From Saccopteryx bilineata (Eukaryota > Chordata > Mammalia > Chiroptera > Emballonuridae), in NCBI RefSeq assembly GCF_036850765.1, contig NC_089490.1, positions 242,048,442 through 242,112,441 on the forward strand: a stretch of 64,000 bases of DNA. The letters are read 5' to 3'. The notes below the pieces were generated by a model. The model searched no databases and had not been told where the DNA came from. It saw only the letters and a list, made by a program, of their open reading frames with translations. Shown here piece by piece: positions 1-10,478 of the stretch. Made by a program: the position numbers and the translations under genes. Each line of letters opens with the position of its first letter. Within the stretch, counting starts at the first letter, position 1.

Positions 1-150
1 AAGCAGTAAATCTTCTTTAAAGATTTACTTTTTACTTTGTAACTTTTTTTCTGCATTCCACTTTTGTATTTTCAATTTCTATTACAATTGCAAATTCAAT
101 TTAAAGGAATAAAAAAATATATAATAATATTCAATGATTACAAAATTTAA

Positions 151-335
151 TTTTAAAAATTTGTTTTAGAAAATGGAAAGGAAGAGAGGGAGAGAGGGAG
201 AGAGAGAGAGAAGTGGGGGAGGAGCAGGAAGCATTAACTCTCATATGTGCCTTGACCGGGCAAGCCCAGAGTTTTGAACCAGCAACCTCAGTGTTCCAGG
301 TCAATGCTTAATCTACTGTGCCACCACAGGTCAGA
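151..335 (-). mobile_element. tRNA-derived SINE, minus strand
   Basis: On the minus strand the copy opens with a tRNA-like head (A-box-like GTGGCACAGTAGA, B-box-like GGTTGCTGGTTCAAAAC) and runs into a pyrimidine-rich tail (purine-rich GAGA tract at 180-215 on the plus strand). It is flanked by a perfect 19-bp target duplication, CAATGATTACAAAATTTAA, at 132-150 and 336-354, which fixes both ends and indicates L1-type retrotransposition. The family assignment to bat tRNA-SINEs is inferred from layout only. Confidence 0.85.
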
Positions 336-354
336 CAATGATTACAAAATTTAA

Positions 355-1949
355 ATAGGTTTTCATCATATTCTGTAAATTAAGGTAAATGCAGGAAAAT
401 GGAAAAGTAAAAATCATTTTTCAATTTTTCAAAGAAAAGTTTTAGTCTGAAGTATTCAAAATTATTGATTAAGGTCAAATATAAGTTATAATTCAAACAT
501 CAACATTTAAAATTAAAGTTATTTAAATAAAGCTGAAAATTTTAATTTAATTTTTGAGAATTTAAATAAATCTAATTAAATATTTTTTTATAAAAACAAA
601 GCCTTTCCTCTTCTGGATTTCCGAGTTTATCTAGTAGCCAACAGAAAAGTCACACCTCATGCACATATGTCCATACTGACACAGGTACAACTTGAAGAGT
701 TACAGGAATGTTTGTTGTTGCAAAATGTTCTCTACTTCCAGTTGAAGGGGTGCCAGCACCATGCTAATTTATGAGTACTCCCACTACGCTAATTCATGAG
801 TACTCCCAGACCCCCTAACTGAAGCCTAAGGAAGAGAAAGAACGTGGGTGGTAAGCTCTCCTAGGAAACAATGCGTTCTTGAGTTCATGCTTTCTGAGAG
901 GAGAGATTTGAGGTTGACTTACTTGTTTTGCCTTACTTAAGTTCTTTCACTTCTCAGATCCTTCCTACACATGGAAGCAGCATTTCTCTCTGACGTCAGC
1001 AGTAAAACAACCCACAAGCATTTAGATTCCAGGGCAAGAGAAGTGGAAAAACATTTATTTCCCAGGGGCCTGAAGGGCATGAGTCAAAACGGTTGTGGAT
1101 CACCCTGTGCCAACACTGAGCATAGAATCCCAAGTGATAGACCCTGTGTATGACTTAATAAATGTATTTTGTGTGTGTGTGTGTGTGTTCTGTACATGTG
1201 AGACCCTCGAAAAGACAGCACCCACAGCAGGGGTCTCTCTTGCCCTATTGAGAGGGCATGCCTGCCAACTCACTTGCTGGCTCTTCTCTGTGCTGTGGGT
1301 ACCTGGATAACCCTCAAATTATCTTCAAAATAGGCATGCTTTTGACAGAAACCACACTTCAATACCATAATTATCTAGTAATACTTTAACAGAGATTCCT
1401 ATGTGAACAACTAAGCTCAAGAATGAGTAGAATGGAGACCACAGGAAGATCTAAGGGGTCAGAAGAAGGAAAAAGGTTGTGATCAGGGAATAAGCCCCCC
1501 AAACAAGCTCCAGAACTCTAGAAGGTAGACTTTGTCTTATGTGCACCCCTGGTTATAGGCATTCTCAAGCATAGCGGTATAAAGAGCCTTGATGTGGAGA
1601 CCCATTTACAAACATCGAGTACTCTAACATTTCACCAAGAGCCAGATGTTTGCATAGAATTGAAGGGTATTGTGGGCTTGAGATAGAGAGAAGTATAAGT
1701 ATATAATCTGTGTTTTTCAGACAGTTAAAAGCATTTTTAAATGCCTATTGTTCATGTAACAAAAAAAATTTAGTGTATTGAGATACATTCTGCTTTGAGC
1801 GTATCACTGCCTCAGTTAAAGTCCATACCATAGCCTCAAACGCCCTGAATTATTTGCATGTACACATTGACACCACCCTCCCTCTCATCTCGTGGCCCTC
1901 ATGAATGTGATGAGTCAAGCATGTGACCTTTCTGTTCTGTGGCAAGTTG
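355..1949. other. Unique-looking AT-rich sequence, no gene seen
   Basis: No coding signal could be supported; the small ORFs are isolated and lack recognisable domains. It holds an imperfect tandem duplication with 25-bp period (761-782 and 786-807, 20 of 22 bases the same) and a short (GT)n tract at 1171-1188. Confidence 0.6.
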
Positions 1950-2320
1950 TTTCCTGCAGCTGAGCCCCCGGTCACTCCATTCTCTCTGCCTGAAACAAGC
2001 ATTCCTCCTCCCACCTTGGCCTGGCCAGCTCCTTATCATCTTTACATCTCAGTTTAAATGTCCTTATGTCAGGACACCCTTCCCTCCTGGCTGCTGCACC
2101 TCAAGCAGGACACACCTGCATGTGCACCTTATTCTCTATTTCAGTGCCTCCTCTCTTCTCTTGAAACCTTTGTCTCCACATTTGACCATTTGGGATGTTT
2201 CCTGTTGTCTTTGCCTAGCTCTACTAGAATGTAAGCTCCACACTCCTGTCCCGTCCACTTCCCGCTGGGGTCTTCAGGTGTCTAACAGAATCCTTGGTGT
2301 GAGTATGGAGCGCTGCGTAA
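1950..2320 (+). repeat. L2 LINE 3' end, plus strand
   Basis: The stretch reads like the 3' part of mammalian L2: a CT-rich clinical-looking text with 'tctgcctgaaacaagcattcctc', then 'ctcagtttaaatgtc', then 'ctagaatgtaagctcc' and the 'gtgtctaacagaatcc' region near the end. The 153-codon ORF here is an accident of this repeat. Boundaries are approximate because the copy is old and no target duplication is visible. Confidence 0.65.
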
Positions 2321-3394
2321 AAAGTACTTCAGTAACAGCAGTCCAAAAACAGCTGCAGGGCCATGGAGAAAATATTACTGACATAATGAGTATTCTGTAA
2401 ATGTTATTTTCTTCCTTAGAACTCAATGGCAAAGTAAAATGTCTTTAGCCATGAGATTTATGAAAACGAACAGTTGAAAGGTGTAGATCATGGCCACACA
2501 TAAGCAGTGACTGTTAATATCAGTGTGTCATGTCAAATAAAAGAATGTATTGGAGCAAAATTAAATATTCCCTGGATCCTGAAAAATAATCTGGCCTGAT
2601 GTTGTGGACCTAGTGTACACATTTTATCTTAGTGCTTCACAAAATATGAAATAAAATTCCATAAGTGTTAGTATTCACTTACATTTTATTATCTCAGTAG
2701 AGTAGGGCATTAATGAGTATTCAATGAAAAGTCTTCCCTTATTCCAGTAAATTAATAACTATTGAGTTATTAACTTAATAGTAATCTGTTTTTCAGAGAG
2801 TTAAAAGCATTTAAAGGCCACCCATCCTTTATTTATTTTTAGACTGTGTAACTCCTCAGAGCTTTCAATATGCTAATAAGTGCTATGAACCAGAACTATA
2901 GAATCATCAGGCTTTTTTGAGCAGAGATTACCATATCCTGGAACTAGTATTCCCTGGCACGTGGTTTGGGAAATACTATGGGGTCACAAGTCTGGCTTTT
3001 CAGAAGCTGCAAGACCAAACTACCTGCTACTAAAGAAAATACTATGAACCTGGTACAAGAGTTTACAGGAGATCCGTGCACTAGGTCAAGTTTGCTTGGT
3101 GTGGTCCAGACTCTATTTCTCCCAAGAATGTTTACTGCTTCTCCACAGGTCTTTGGAATAGAAATAGCATTCCTGGATTATTAGAACATGCAGATAGATT
3201 ATACAGCTATCTTCCAGATGGTCAAGATCCTGGGGAAAGTAGGGAATCCACATACACTTTCCAATAGGGTTTATTTTTTTACTAGTTATGTATGGAAAAG
3301 TATTTATATTAAGTTCCTACCCTTTCTCTGTCTGATTGTGAGACTGAAACTGTCCTTATTTGTTTATTCAGCTGACATATATTTATTGAGGGCC
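2321..3394. other. Unique-looking sequence, no gene seen
   Basis: AT-rich, with short unrelated ORFs of about 72 codons and no recognisable domain, splice-site-bounded exon or RNA gene. I see nothing else to annotate. Confidence 0.5.
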
Positions 3395-4375
3395 TACTGC
3401 ATGTTCTAGATACTGGGGAACCATCAGTTAATAAAAGACAAAAGTCCTCGCTCTTGTGAAGCTTCTAATCTAATGGGAAAAGACAAATAATAAACAAATC
3501 ATGTACATGGTATGTTGCAAGGTTATAAGCGTTATGTAGAAATATAAAGCAGGAAGGAGGGTCATAGAGCACCAAGGTTTTCACTCCATCAGGATGGCCA
3601 AGAAGACCTCATTGAAAAGCAAAGGCTCAGAGGAAGCGAAGCAGTGAGCCCCAAGGATGTCTGGGGGGCGAGCATGTCCGCTGAGGAAACTCTGCAGGAG
3701 GTCTGGACACTCGCAGAAGACCCAGTGTGTTGGGAGACAATGAGCAGGGAGGAGCACAGTAGATGTTGGAGTTGGAGAGTGTTGTGGACCTTAAATGGCA
3801 AAAAAACCTTTGTAAATTCGAGGCTTAGCAAAAGGCTAAGTTCTTCCCCCCTTCACCTCCATAATGGCTATGATGCAAAGTATTTGCACCCACTTCACTT
3901 GCTTCCTTAAGCTGATGAGAGCAATTTACATGCCTTTCCTCCTACTCTTTGTTTGTTCAGATGTTGGTTGATTTCACTTATGCATGGTAGGGGGATTCCT
4001 GTTTATGCCTTGGGAGAGTTCCTGTTTTAGCCTGGATGTGTAACTTTGTATCAAGGACTTCCTTGATTTGCATATGGCTATATAATAAAGCAAACTGGGC
4101 TATGGGACACTCGGATATTGCCATCAGCATTTGAAGAGTCCTCCTGGTCCCATTTTTTCTTAATAAGTATGTCTCCTTAATTCCGCACCATTATTAGGAG
4201 CCACGCTGAGGAGAGGTGGTGAGAAGTTGAGAGGGCAGGGAGAGACAGGGACCACTGGAGATGAGGAGAGATATGATTCTACCTGACATCTTCACGGGGT
4301 CCCGCCGGCAGCTAGATGGAAAGTGGACTGTAGGCAGGCACGGGTGAAATCTGGAAGCCACATGAAAACATAACA
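3395..4375 (-). repeat. L2 LINE 3' end, minus strand, split by an LTR
   Basis: The plus strand shows the complement of the L2 3' end: 'tatttattgagggcctactgcatg' through 'aagcttctaatctaatggg' to the 'gaccatgg..aggcctcattgaaaagg'-type block. The copy is interrupted at 3780-4209 by a solo LTR and resumes at about 4216 (about 4216-4375). Continuation of L2-like text on the far side supports the nested order: L2 first, LTR second. Confidence 0.6.
3780..4209 (+). mobile_element. Probable solo ERV LTR inserted in an L2
   Basis: The 430-bp block starts TGTTGTGG and interrupts L2 text. It carries a TATA-like/poly(A)-signal segment (TATATAATAAAG, about 4079-4090), as expected of a U3-R region on the plus strand. 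A 6-bp direct repeat GGAGAG flanks it (3774-3779 and 4210-4215), the duplication size usual for class II (ERVK-like) integration. The right end reads ...CTGA rather than the canonical CA, so that edge may be mutated or misplaced by a few bases. No internal retroviral gene is present. Confidence 0.55.
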
Positions 4376-4434
4376 GGCCAGGTAAATAGCAGGATCATAT
4401 AAAGACCCTGATATAAAATTTTCTCATCTTTAAA

Positions 4435-4945
4435 AAATGTTACTGAGTTTATTGGTTAATAAAATCATACACGTTTCAGGTATACAATTCTATAATACAT
4501 CATCTGCACCACATTGTATTGTGTGTTCAGCACTCAAGGTCAAGTCTCCTTCCATCACCATTACGCCCTCTTCACCCTCCTCTACCTCCCCCACCTTCCT
4601 TCCCCTCTGATACTCACCATACTGTTGTCTGTGTTTATGAGGTTTTTTTCTTTTTTTTTTGTTTAATCCCTTCACCTTTTTCACACAGCCCTCAACTCCC
4701 CCGCCCCCCCGACTGCTGTCAGTCTGTTCTCTATCTGTGAGTCCGTTTCTGTTTTGTTTGTTTGTTTATTTTGTTCATCAGAGTCCACATATAAGTGAGA
4801 TCGCATGGCACTTGTCTTCTGACTCCTCTGACTGACTTATTCCATTTGGCATAGTGCTCTCCAGGCTCATCCATGATGTTACAAAAGGTAAGGCTTCCTC
4901 CTTTTGTATGGCCGGGTAGTGTTCCGTTGTGTAAATGTGCCACAG
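4435..4945 (-). mobile_element. Old L1 3' fragment, minus strand
   Basis: The minus strand encodes a decayed version of the L1 ORF2 C-terminus: translation of 4778-4990 gives LWHIYTTEHYPAIQKEEA, matching the [13 protein letters not shown] segment of the intact L1s in this window. Then follow the 3'UTR and a tail near 4435. It is 5'-truncated and much more diverged than L1-A, B or C. Confidence 0.8.
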
Positions 4946-6109
4946 CTGCATTTTTATGTCTATTATCTTATTTGGTCTTAATGAAAACATATATTACATC
5001 TGTCCCAGACTGAGGAAACTGAGTCATAGCAAGGTCTGGAGGCAGGTCCATAAACAGGCCACTTACATGAAAGAACCAGGAGCCAGTTTGAGAATCAGGG
5101 ACGCCGACTCCAGATCGACAGCTCTTGCCCCACAGCTTGTGGACTCCGGAGACCACAGTTTGGGAAAATGCTAACAGAGAATTTAGGTTTATCTTAGAGA
5201 CAGTAAGACTTAAGCAGAGTTGTTGTTTTTCTTTCTTTTTTTTTAAGAAATGTTTGTTGAAGTATAGCACAAAGAAAAGTGCACAAGCCCCAGACAGATA
5301 GAGTTGTTAAAGAAAATTCTGAAGTTTCCAATCTGACCACCAACTTGAAGGGCGGCCAGAACACGTGACAACGCAAGGGTAATAAATTCTTGGAAAAGTG
5401 TTCTTTTAGACACATGTGAAACCTCTCGTTGATTGTGTGCCTGGGCTCCCAGAGTTGGAGATCACACACGGCTCCACATACCACAAAAGGGATCACCTTG
5501 AAACATTCCTTGCAGTCCAACAAGTTCAGCCCAAACCTTGCTATTCCCACCAGGACTGGACAGTGAGCCGATTGGAAGGTCTGGGCTGCATGTAAAGGAA
5601 TTCTCCAGTGTTAATTCTCCATAAAGCAACTCTTTAGAGGTATGAAGCTCAGGCTCTTTGTTATTTTCTTGAATAATGACTTTATTCTGAGGTGTCTATC
5701 TTGTGTACAGAGATGCACAGCACCCATTCATTAAAACAGAAAAAGCACCGTACAGTCAAGAAACCGGAGAGAAGGAATGTCTCAATGTCATCTTCCTTTT
5801 CTCCTTTTCTTCCTCTTCCTACTCTTTCTCCTCCTCCTTCTCCTTTCCTTTCCCCTTACCCCCCTCTTTCTCTCCCCCTCCCTACTTTCCTTTCAGAACT
5901 AAAGACGTGAGCACTCTTTATTCTGATTGCAGTGCATGACAAGGTCACTGGGTATAGGTAACCCAGGGCTTGCCAGTCCTAGGATAACAGATGAGGGTGT
6001 CCCAGTGTTCAGAGCAGAAGATTTTCCTGTCCTCTGGCCATTATGAAACAAGTCATCCAATAGAATACCCAGACCAGAGAGCAGGGAGAGAGCTAGGCTC
6101 CTCTCTCCA
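4946..6109. other. No gene seen; pyrimidine tract
   Basis: ORFs of 70-118 codons occur on both strands but none has a recognisable domain. A long pyrimidine-only stretch (about 5790-5893, CTTCC/CTCCC runs) produces the low-complexity Ser/Pro/Phe ORFs here and is better read as simple sequence. Confidence 0.5.
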
Positions 6110-6250
6110 GCCCCCACATTATACAGATAACATCAGGAGGGTTTAATGACTCATCCAGGGTCACGCAAATGGCTAGAAGCAAATCAGGGGCCAGAATTCA
6201 GATCTCAGAGCTCCAAGCCCAGTGCTCTTTTCTTTAAACTACACTGCCTT
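6110..6250 (-). repeat. MIR SINE, minus strand
   Basis: The plus strand shows the complement of MIR: 'gactcatccagggtcacgcaaatggctagaagc' followed by 'ggccagaattcagatctcagagctccaagcccagtgctctt'. This is the usual order of the MIR core and head in reverse. Edges are approximate. Confidence 0.65.
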
Positions 6251-6384
6251 CCTTAAAAGCTCCTGCCCACCCTCACACTGCCCAGGGACTGGTGGCAAGC
6301 AGAAGATGAGAATGCATAAAAATAATAATAGTCATAATAGTAACTGATATAATGTTATATTAGCATAATTGCTGTTATTATAAT

Positions 6385-6560
6385 ACTGAGTTTTGAACTT
6401 AATATACATTAGGTTCTAAGAGCTTTACATATATTAACTCATAAATCCCCACAATGACCCTATCCGTCAGTACCATTATTATCCTCATTTTACGGATGAG
6501 AAACCTAAAGCACAGAGAGGTTAAATAACATTGTTTGATGTCACCTACTAGAAAAGAAAA
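6385..6560 (-). repeat. MIR SINE, minus strand
   Basis: 'cacaatgaccctat', 'attatcctcattttacggatgag' and 'cacagagaggttaaataaca' are the complement of the MIR core and 3' part. It is a second copy close to the one at 6110-6250 in the same orientation. Confidence 0.65.
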
Positions 6561-6619
6561 CAAATGAAACAAATGACTCTAATCAAACTGACTCCTGGTG
6601 GTGGAGGGATGAGATGTCA

Positions 6620-6735
6620 AAGTTGTGAGCCACAACTATGATTCATTCATGCAACAGAGTACTATGCAGCCATACAAAAGAATGAAGATGGTTTCTACAT
6701 AGTGATAACACAGTGATGTCCAGGATATATTGTCT
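6620..6735 (+). mobile_element. Small old L1 ORF2 fragment, plus strand
   Basis: 'caacagagtactatgcagccatacaaaagaatgaagat' resembles the YYAAIQKNE-type segment near the end of L1 ORF2. Only about 110 bp is recognisable; the remainder is decayed or replaced by the A-rich/TA repeat that follows. Confidence 0.5.
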
Positions 6736-6772
6736 GTCAGTAAGAGTTCTGGCAGGAAACAGAAATGTGAGC

Positions 6773-6776
<4 letters not shown>

Positions 6777-6832
<56 letters not shown>
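6777..6832. repeat. (A)n(TA)n simple repeat
   Basis: About 29 A residues followed by an uninterrupted (TA)n run of about 26 bases. A microsatellite grown from an A-rich tail is the simple reading. Confidence 0.95.
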
Positions 6833-6833
<1 letters not shown>

Positions 6834-8174
6834 GACTGTAATTGGTTGGAAAATCTTTGAAAAACAGTATCTATAGGTTCACACTAATATTCAAAAAGTA
6901 AAATAAATAAAGTAAAAAAAAGAAAGAGGAAAATTACTTATTTTCTATTTTTAATGGTGACTATTACACTAACCTGTTATTCCAAGAGCTGGTTGTTAAA
7001 GAAATAACTAAGCATCTTACTTTACCTTTTTATCAAGAAGTAGTCTTGAGTTCAACCCCAGCTGATGAAGAAAAGCTCTGCTTTACAGAACAATTCCAGC
7101 TGATAAGTGTAAAGGAATATCATAATTTTACCACTACCAATAAGATTATTTATTCAAACAAGAGTCACTGATGGATGTTTAGGTTATTAAGGGAAAGGAT
7201 ATTAGAGAGCAGGAAAGTCAAGTGCACCAAAGGATCACCCCCACAGAATTCTTGCTAACTTGCAAAGGGTAAAATATACTTTAACAATGAAAAGAGCTGG
7301 TGATCAGCACCTTAAGCAAGTGATCAAATTTAACATGATGGCCAGACAACTGACTGTTTTGAAATTATGAGCCTCTTGACAGGATGCAATAGTAAGCACA
7401 CAAAATTACCTATGAAGTATCCTTGCCAGGACTTACACCTGATGTTAATCCAGTCTTCAAACCCACCTTCCAGTTTACTAGAAACACAGAACATCAAAGA
7501 ACAAATTAAACAACATCATGAGAAAGTAATCAGACAAACCCAGCCTGAAGGACACTCCACAAGACCAACAAAGACACCTCTTCACTGTTCTTTTTTAAAT
7601 AGGGAGGCTGTTCCAGAATGAAATAGGGAGACTGTTCCAGAGAGTGAAAAGGTTTAATTAGATACAATGTGTAAGCCTTGATTGAATTCTGATATTAAAA
7701 AAAGAACTATTAAAAACATTTTTAGTATTTGGGGAAATTTGAATATGGACTGTATATTAGATGAAATTACATAATTACTATTAACATTCTTAGGTATGAA
7801 GGTAATACTGTCTTTGTGCAGGGGAATATTCTTTTTAGGAAAAGCATGCTGCAGTATTTTAGGGGTGATTAATTGTTATGTCTACAGCTTACTTTCAAAC
7901 ACTGCTATAGAGGTAAGCAAGTATGGCAAAATGTTAGGACATGTTTGATTCAGGGGGTAGGTATAGAAGTGTACACTGTACTGTTCATTCAGTCTTCCTC
8001 TGTGTGTGAATATAGTAGTTATAATTAAAAGCATGGAAAGACACATGCAGAGCAAACAATATACAGTTGGTAAGAGCAAATACCTGTGGAGGAAAAGAAA
8101 CGGGAATGGGGAATGAGGACATAAGGAAAAAACAAACATCCAACCAATGAGGAGCAGTGTACTGAAAATGGTAA
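6833..8174. other. No gene seen; unidentified old repeat possible
   Basis: The 7190-7640 part has the feel of an ancient interspersed repeat, but I cannot name the family. A small imperfect tandem duplication (GGGAG.CTGTTCCAGA) lies at about 7602-7640. No coding region supported. Confidence 0.4.
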
Positions 8175-8176
8175 TA

Positions 8177-8773
8177 CAGTGTGTTTGTAAAGTCATGGTG
8201 CACTTTTGACCAGTCACAGGAAAGCAACAAAAGACAATAGAAACATGAAATCTGCACCAAATAAAAGGAAAACCCTCCTAGTTTCTGTAGGATGATGTGG
8301 CAGCATGTGTGCATGCGCAGATGATGACGTAACACCATGTATACAGTGGAGCAGCCAACGGCCATGCCAGTCGAGATGTGGATGGTACAGAGGAAAGCTC
8401 AGTGTGTTCTGTGGCTTGCTAAATTCGAATCCGTGACCAAAGTGCAATGTGAATATCAGCGCATTTATAACGAAGCACCACCACAGAGGAATACCATTAT
8501 TTGGTGGTATAAGCAGTTGAAGGAAACCGGCAGTTTGGTGGAGAAACCCCGTTCTGGTAGGCCATCAGTCAGTGATGAGTCTGTAGAGGCTATACGGGAT
8601 AGCTACCTAAGGAGCCCTAAAAAATCTGTGTGTGAGCCCACATCAAACTGCACTGAATAGGTATGAAACTGGGAGAGTTTTCCTTCTATTTGGCGCAAAT
8701 TTCACATTTCTATCGTCTTTTGTTGCTTTCCCGTGACTGGTCAAAAGTGCACCATGACTTTACGGACACACTG
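8177..8773 (+). mobile_element. Internally deleted Tc1/mariner element with long TIRs, copy 1
   Basis: The 597-bp element has long terminal inverted repeats of about 110 bp. The left end begins CAGTGTGTTTGTAAAGTCAT; the right end, read in complement, begins CAGTGTGTCCGTAAAGTCAT and stays matched to about the CTC(C)CAGTTTC block. Both ends abut TA dinucleotides (8175-8176 and 8774-8775), the Tc1/mariner target duplication. Between the TIRs only the N-terminal part of a transposase remains (8337-8660). A near-identical copy with the same deletion lies at 45524-46118 on the other strand, so this is an amplified non-autonomous family. Confidence 0.92.
8337..8660 (+). pseudogene. Truncated mariner-type transposase, N-terminal DNA-binding part
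   Basis: This 107-codon ORF starts at an ATG and encodes the N-terminal helix-turn-helix region of a Tc1/mariner/IS630-superfamily transposase. Visible marks are QRKAQCVLWLAKFESVTKVQ at about residues 18-37, the RNTIIWWYKQLKETGSL helix near 51-67, and KPRSGRPSVSDESVEAIRDS near 70-89. The GRPS motif and flanking helices resemble the HTH domain often found in arthropod mariner-like transposases (DUF4817-like, named from memory and not searched). The DD[D/E] catalytic domain is absent: the frame ends soon after residue 95, at the junction with the right TIR, so it cannot catalyse transposition. A DNA-binding or repressor-like product is conceivable but unproven; the ORF is probably just what an internal deletion left behind. 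Confidence 0.8.
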
Positions 8774-8775
8774 TA

Positions 8776-10347
8776 TTGTGCAATGAGCTAAAGATTATAA
8801 TTGACTTAACTCTCTACCCCTGAAAAAAAGAAAACATTCATCAAGTCAGCCAGGTGAGCCCCTTACCTCACAGCAAGGGCAACAGAGTTGCGTCAGGGTG
8901 AGCAGTTTGAACCCAGTAGACCTACAAACATGTGGCAACAGGCTGACTACCTAGAGCTCCTCACATTGCAAGTTGAGTCTGGATACTTTCAAATCCAGTG
9001 GGTAATGCACAGTTATCTCCACTAGGTAATAAAGACCTTATGTTATTTGACTTACAGCTCCTCTCATGATGGGAGATTTGTTCAATTATCCCCAGGATTG
9101 TAGCTAAACACCCAAGGACATATATATTTATCAACCTGCCTGTAGTCAAAGCCCTGACTCAGACATCTCCATCCCCCCAGGGAAGTTACCACGATTTCTT
9201 TCATTTGTTTAATGAAATGATTCATCGGCTTTCAAGCATTTCAGAGAATTCTTTTGTGTGACAAATTTTTTTAAATGTTGTAAAGGTCCTTCAAGCCTCA
9301 CCCAATGGAGAAAGGGATGTACTGAAGTATTTGCCTCTGATACTTAGAAAAGAGGCAGAATAAAAGTCACCTGGGTAAATGACTCAGTAAATCAACAAAC
9401 AGCACATATGTGATCCAGACTGGAAAGGGCAGGCAAATGAGTAGGAAAAACCATTATTTCTTTTTTTTTTTAACTGAATAAGGGAATGATTTGAATAGCA
9501 AACAAGAAAAATAAAACATGTGGCAGATATTTATATCTATCCATTTGCTTTGGTGGTTTTAAATAATTTTAAGTAAACATAATACATGGAAAGAATGTGA
9601 GATAGCAAAAAAAAAGTGAGTGAGATAGCAAAAAAAAAAGACTAGAAACAAATTGTTCATTTGTACTAGAAACCAAAGTGTTGCCTTACAAAGGTCCAAG
9701 ACTGAAGACTCTTAAAACCAAGTTAGACCAGTCTCTGATGTTTCTAATCTAAAAGTAGCAATCTTCAATCAGTTCTACTACCACAGATGTTTCCATTTCA
9801 CCCCCAAAAGCATCACAAAATTCTTCCCTAGCCTCTCAAAACAATTTTAACTCACTAAATTATTATAAAAACAAGATGGTAATGGAGAATGGAGTGTTGT
9901 GAAATAAAAAAAAGCCATGCTTATTCTCCAAAAGAGTTTAAAACTCTCCAGTCTAGACAACTAGCTGTTTCTAACACCACACTCCCCAAAGCTAGAAATA
10001 CACATCAGTTTTGACAATTCCTCCAAATTTTTGTCCCATTCCTGTGGGTCTTCTACTGGAATTGATTTTTTCCCTTCTCAGCGAGAGAAGCCATGATTGT
10101 TGGGGATGGCACAACGCAAACATTTTGCCTTGCCTGAATTATTTTAAATAATTCAAAATGTCGCTCTGATAGCCAGAACCACACACATCATGTAACAAAC
10201 TTGGGGAAAAAATTAAGGATTTGTGTGACCTTAATTTCAAATATGAACTAAGTATCTGATCAAGAGAATGTGAACATTCTTACTCCAGGACCATTGTTGA
10301 AATTTAAAAATGGAAAATTACAGAGAGATCTGAAGTCTGTCCCATTC
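8776..10347. other. No gene seen
   Basis: AT-rich unique-looking sequence with no supported ORF. A small tandem duplication (GTGAGATAGCAAAAAAAAA at 9597-9615, repeated at about 9621-9639) is the only local structure noted. Confidence 0.5.
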
Positions 10348-10349
10348 TA

Positions 10350-10476
10350 CAGGGTGGGCAAAAGTAGGTTTACAGTTGTTCATACGAAAAATAATACAAA
10401 AATCAACAAATAATAATACAAGAATAAACTGTGTTTTGCATACTTACAGCTGTCTACCTACTTTTGCCCCACCCTG
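10350..10476. mobile_element. 127-bp mariner MITE
   Basis: It starts CAGGGTGGGCAAAAGTAGGT and ends, in complement, CAGGGTGGGGCAAAAGTAGGT, forming near-perfect inverted repeats of about 30 bp around an AT-rich centre. TA dinucleotides flank both ends (10348-10349 and 10477-10478). There is no coding capacity. It resembles short mariner MITEs known from mammals including bats; the precise family is not determined. Confidence 0.9.
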
Positions 10477-10478
10477 TA

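Noticed and set aside
5703..5939. ORF rich in Ser, Phe and Pro
   Set aside because: Product of a pyrimidine-only simple-sequence tract.
7190..7640. Interspersed-repeat-like text with an 84-codon ORF
   Set aside because: The phrases feel familiar from ancient mammalian repeats but I could not assign a family, so only the interval is mentioned.
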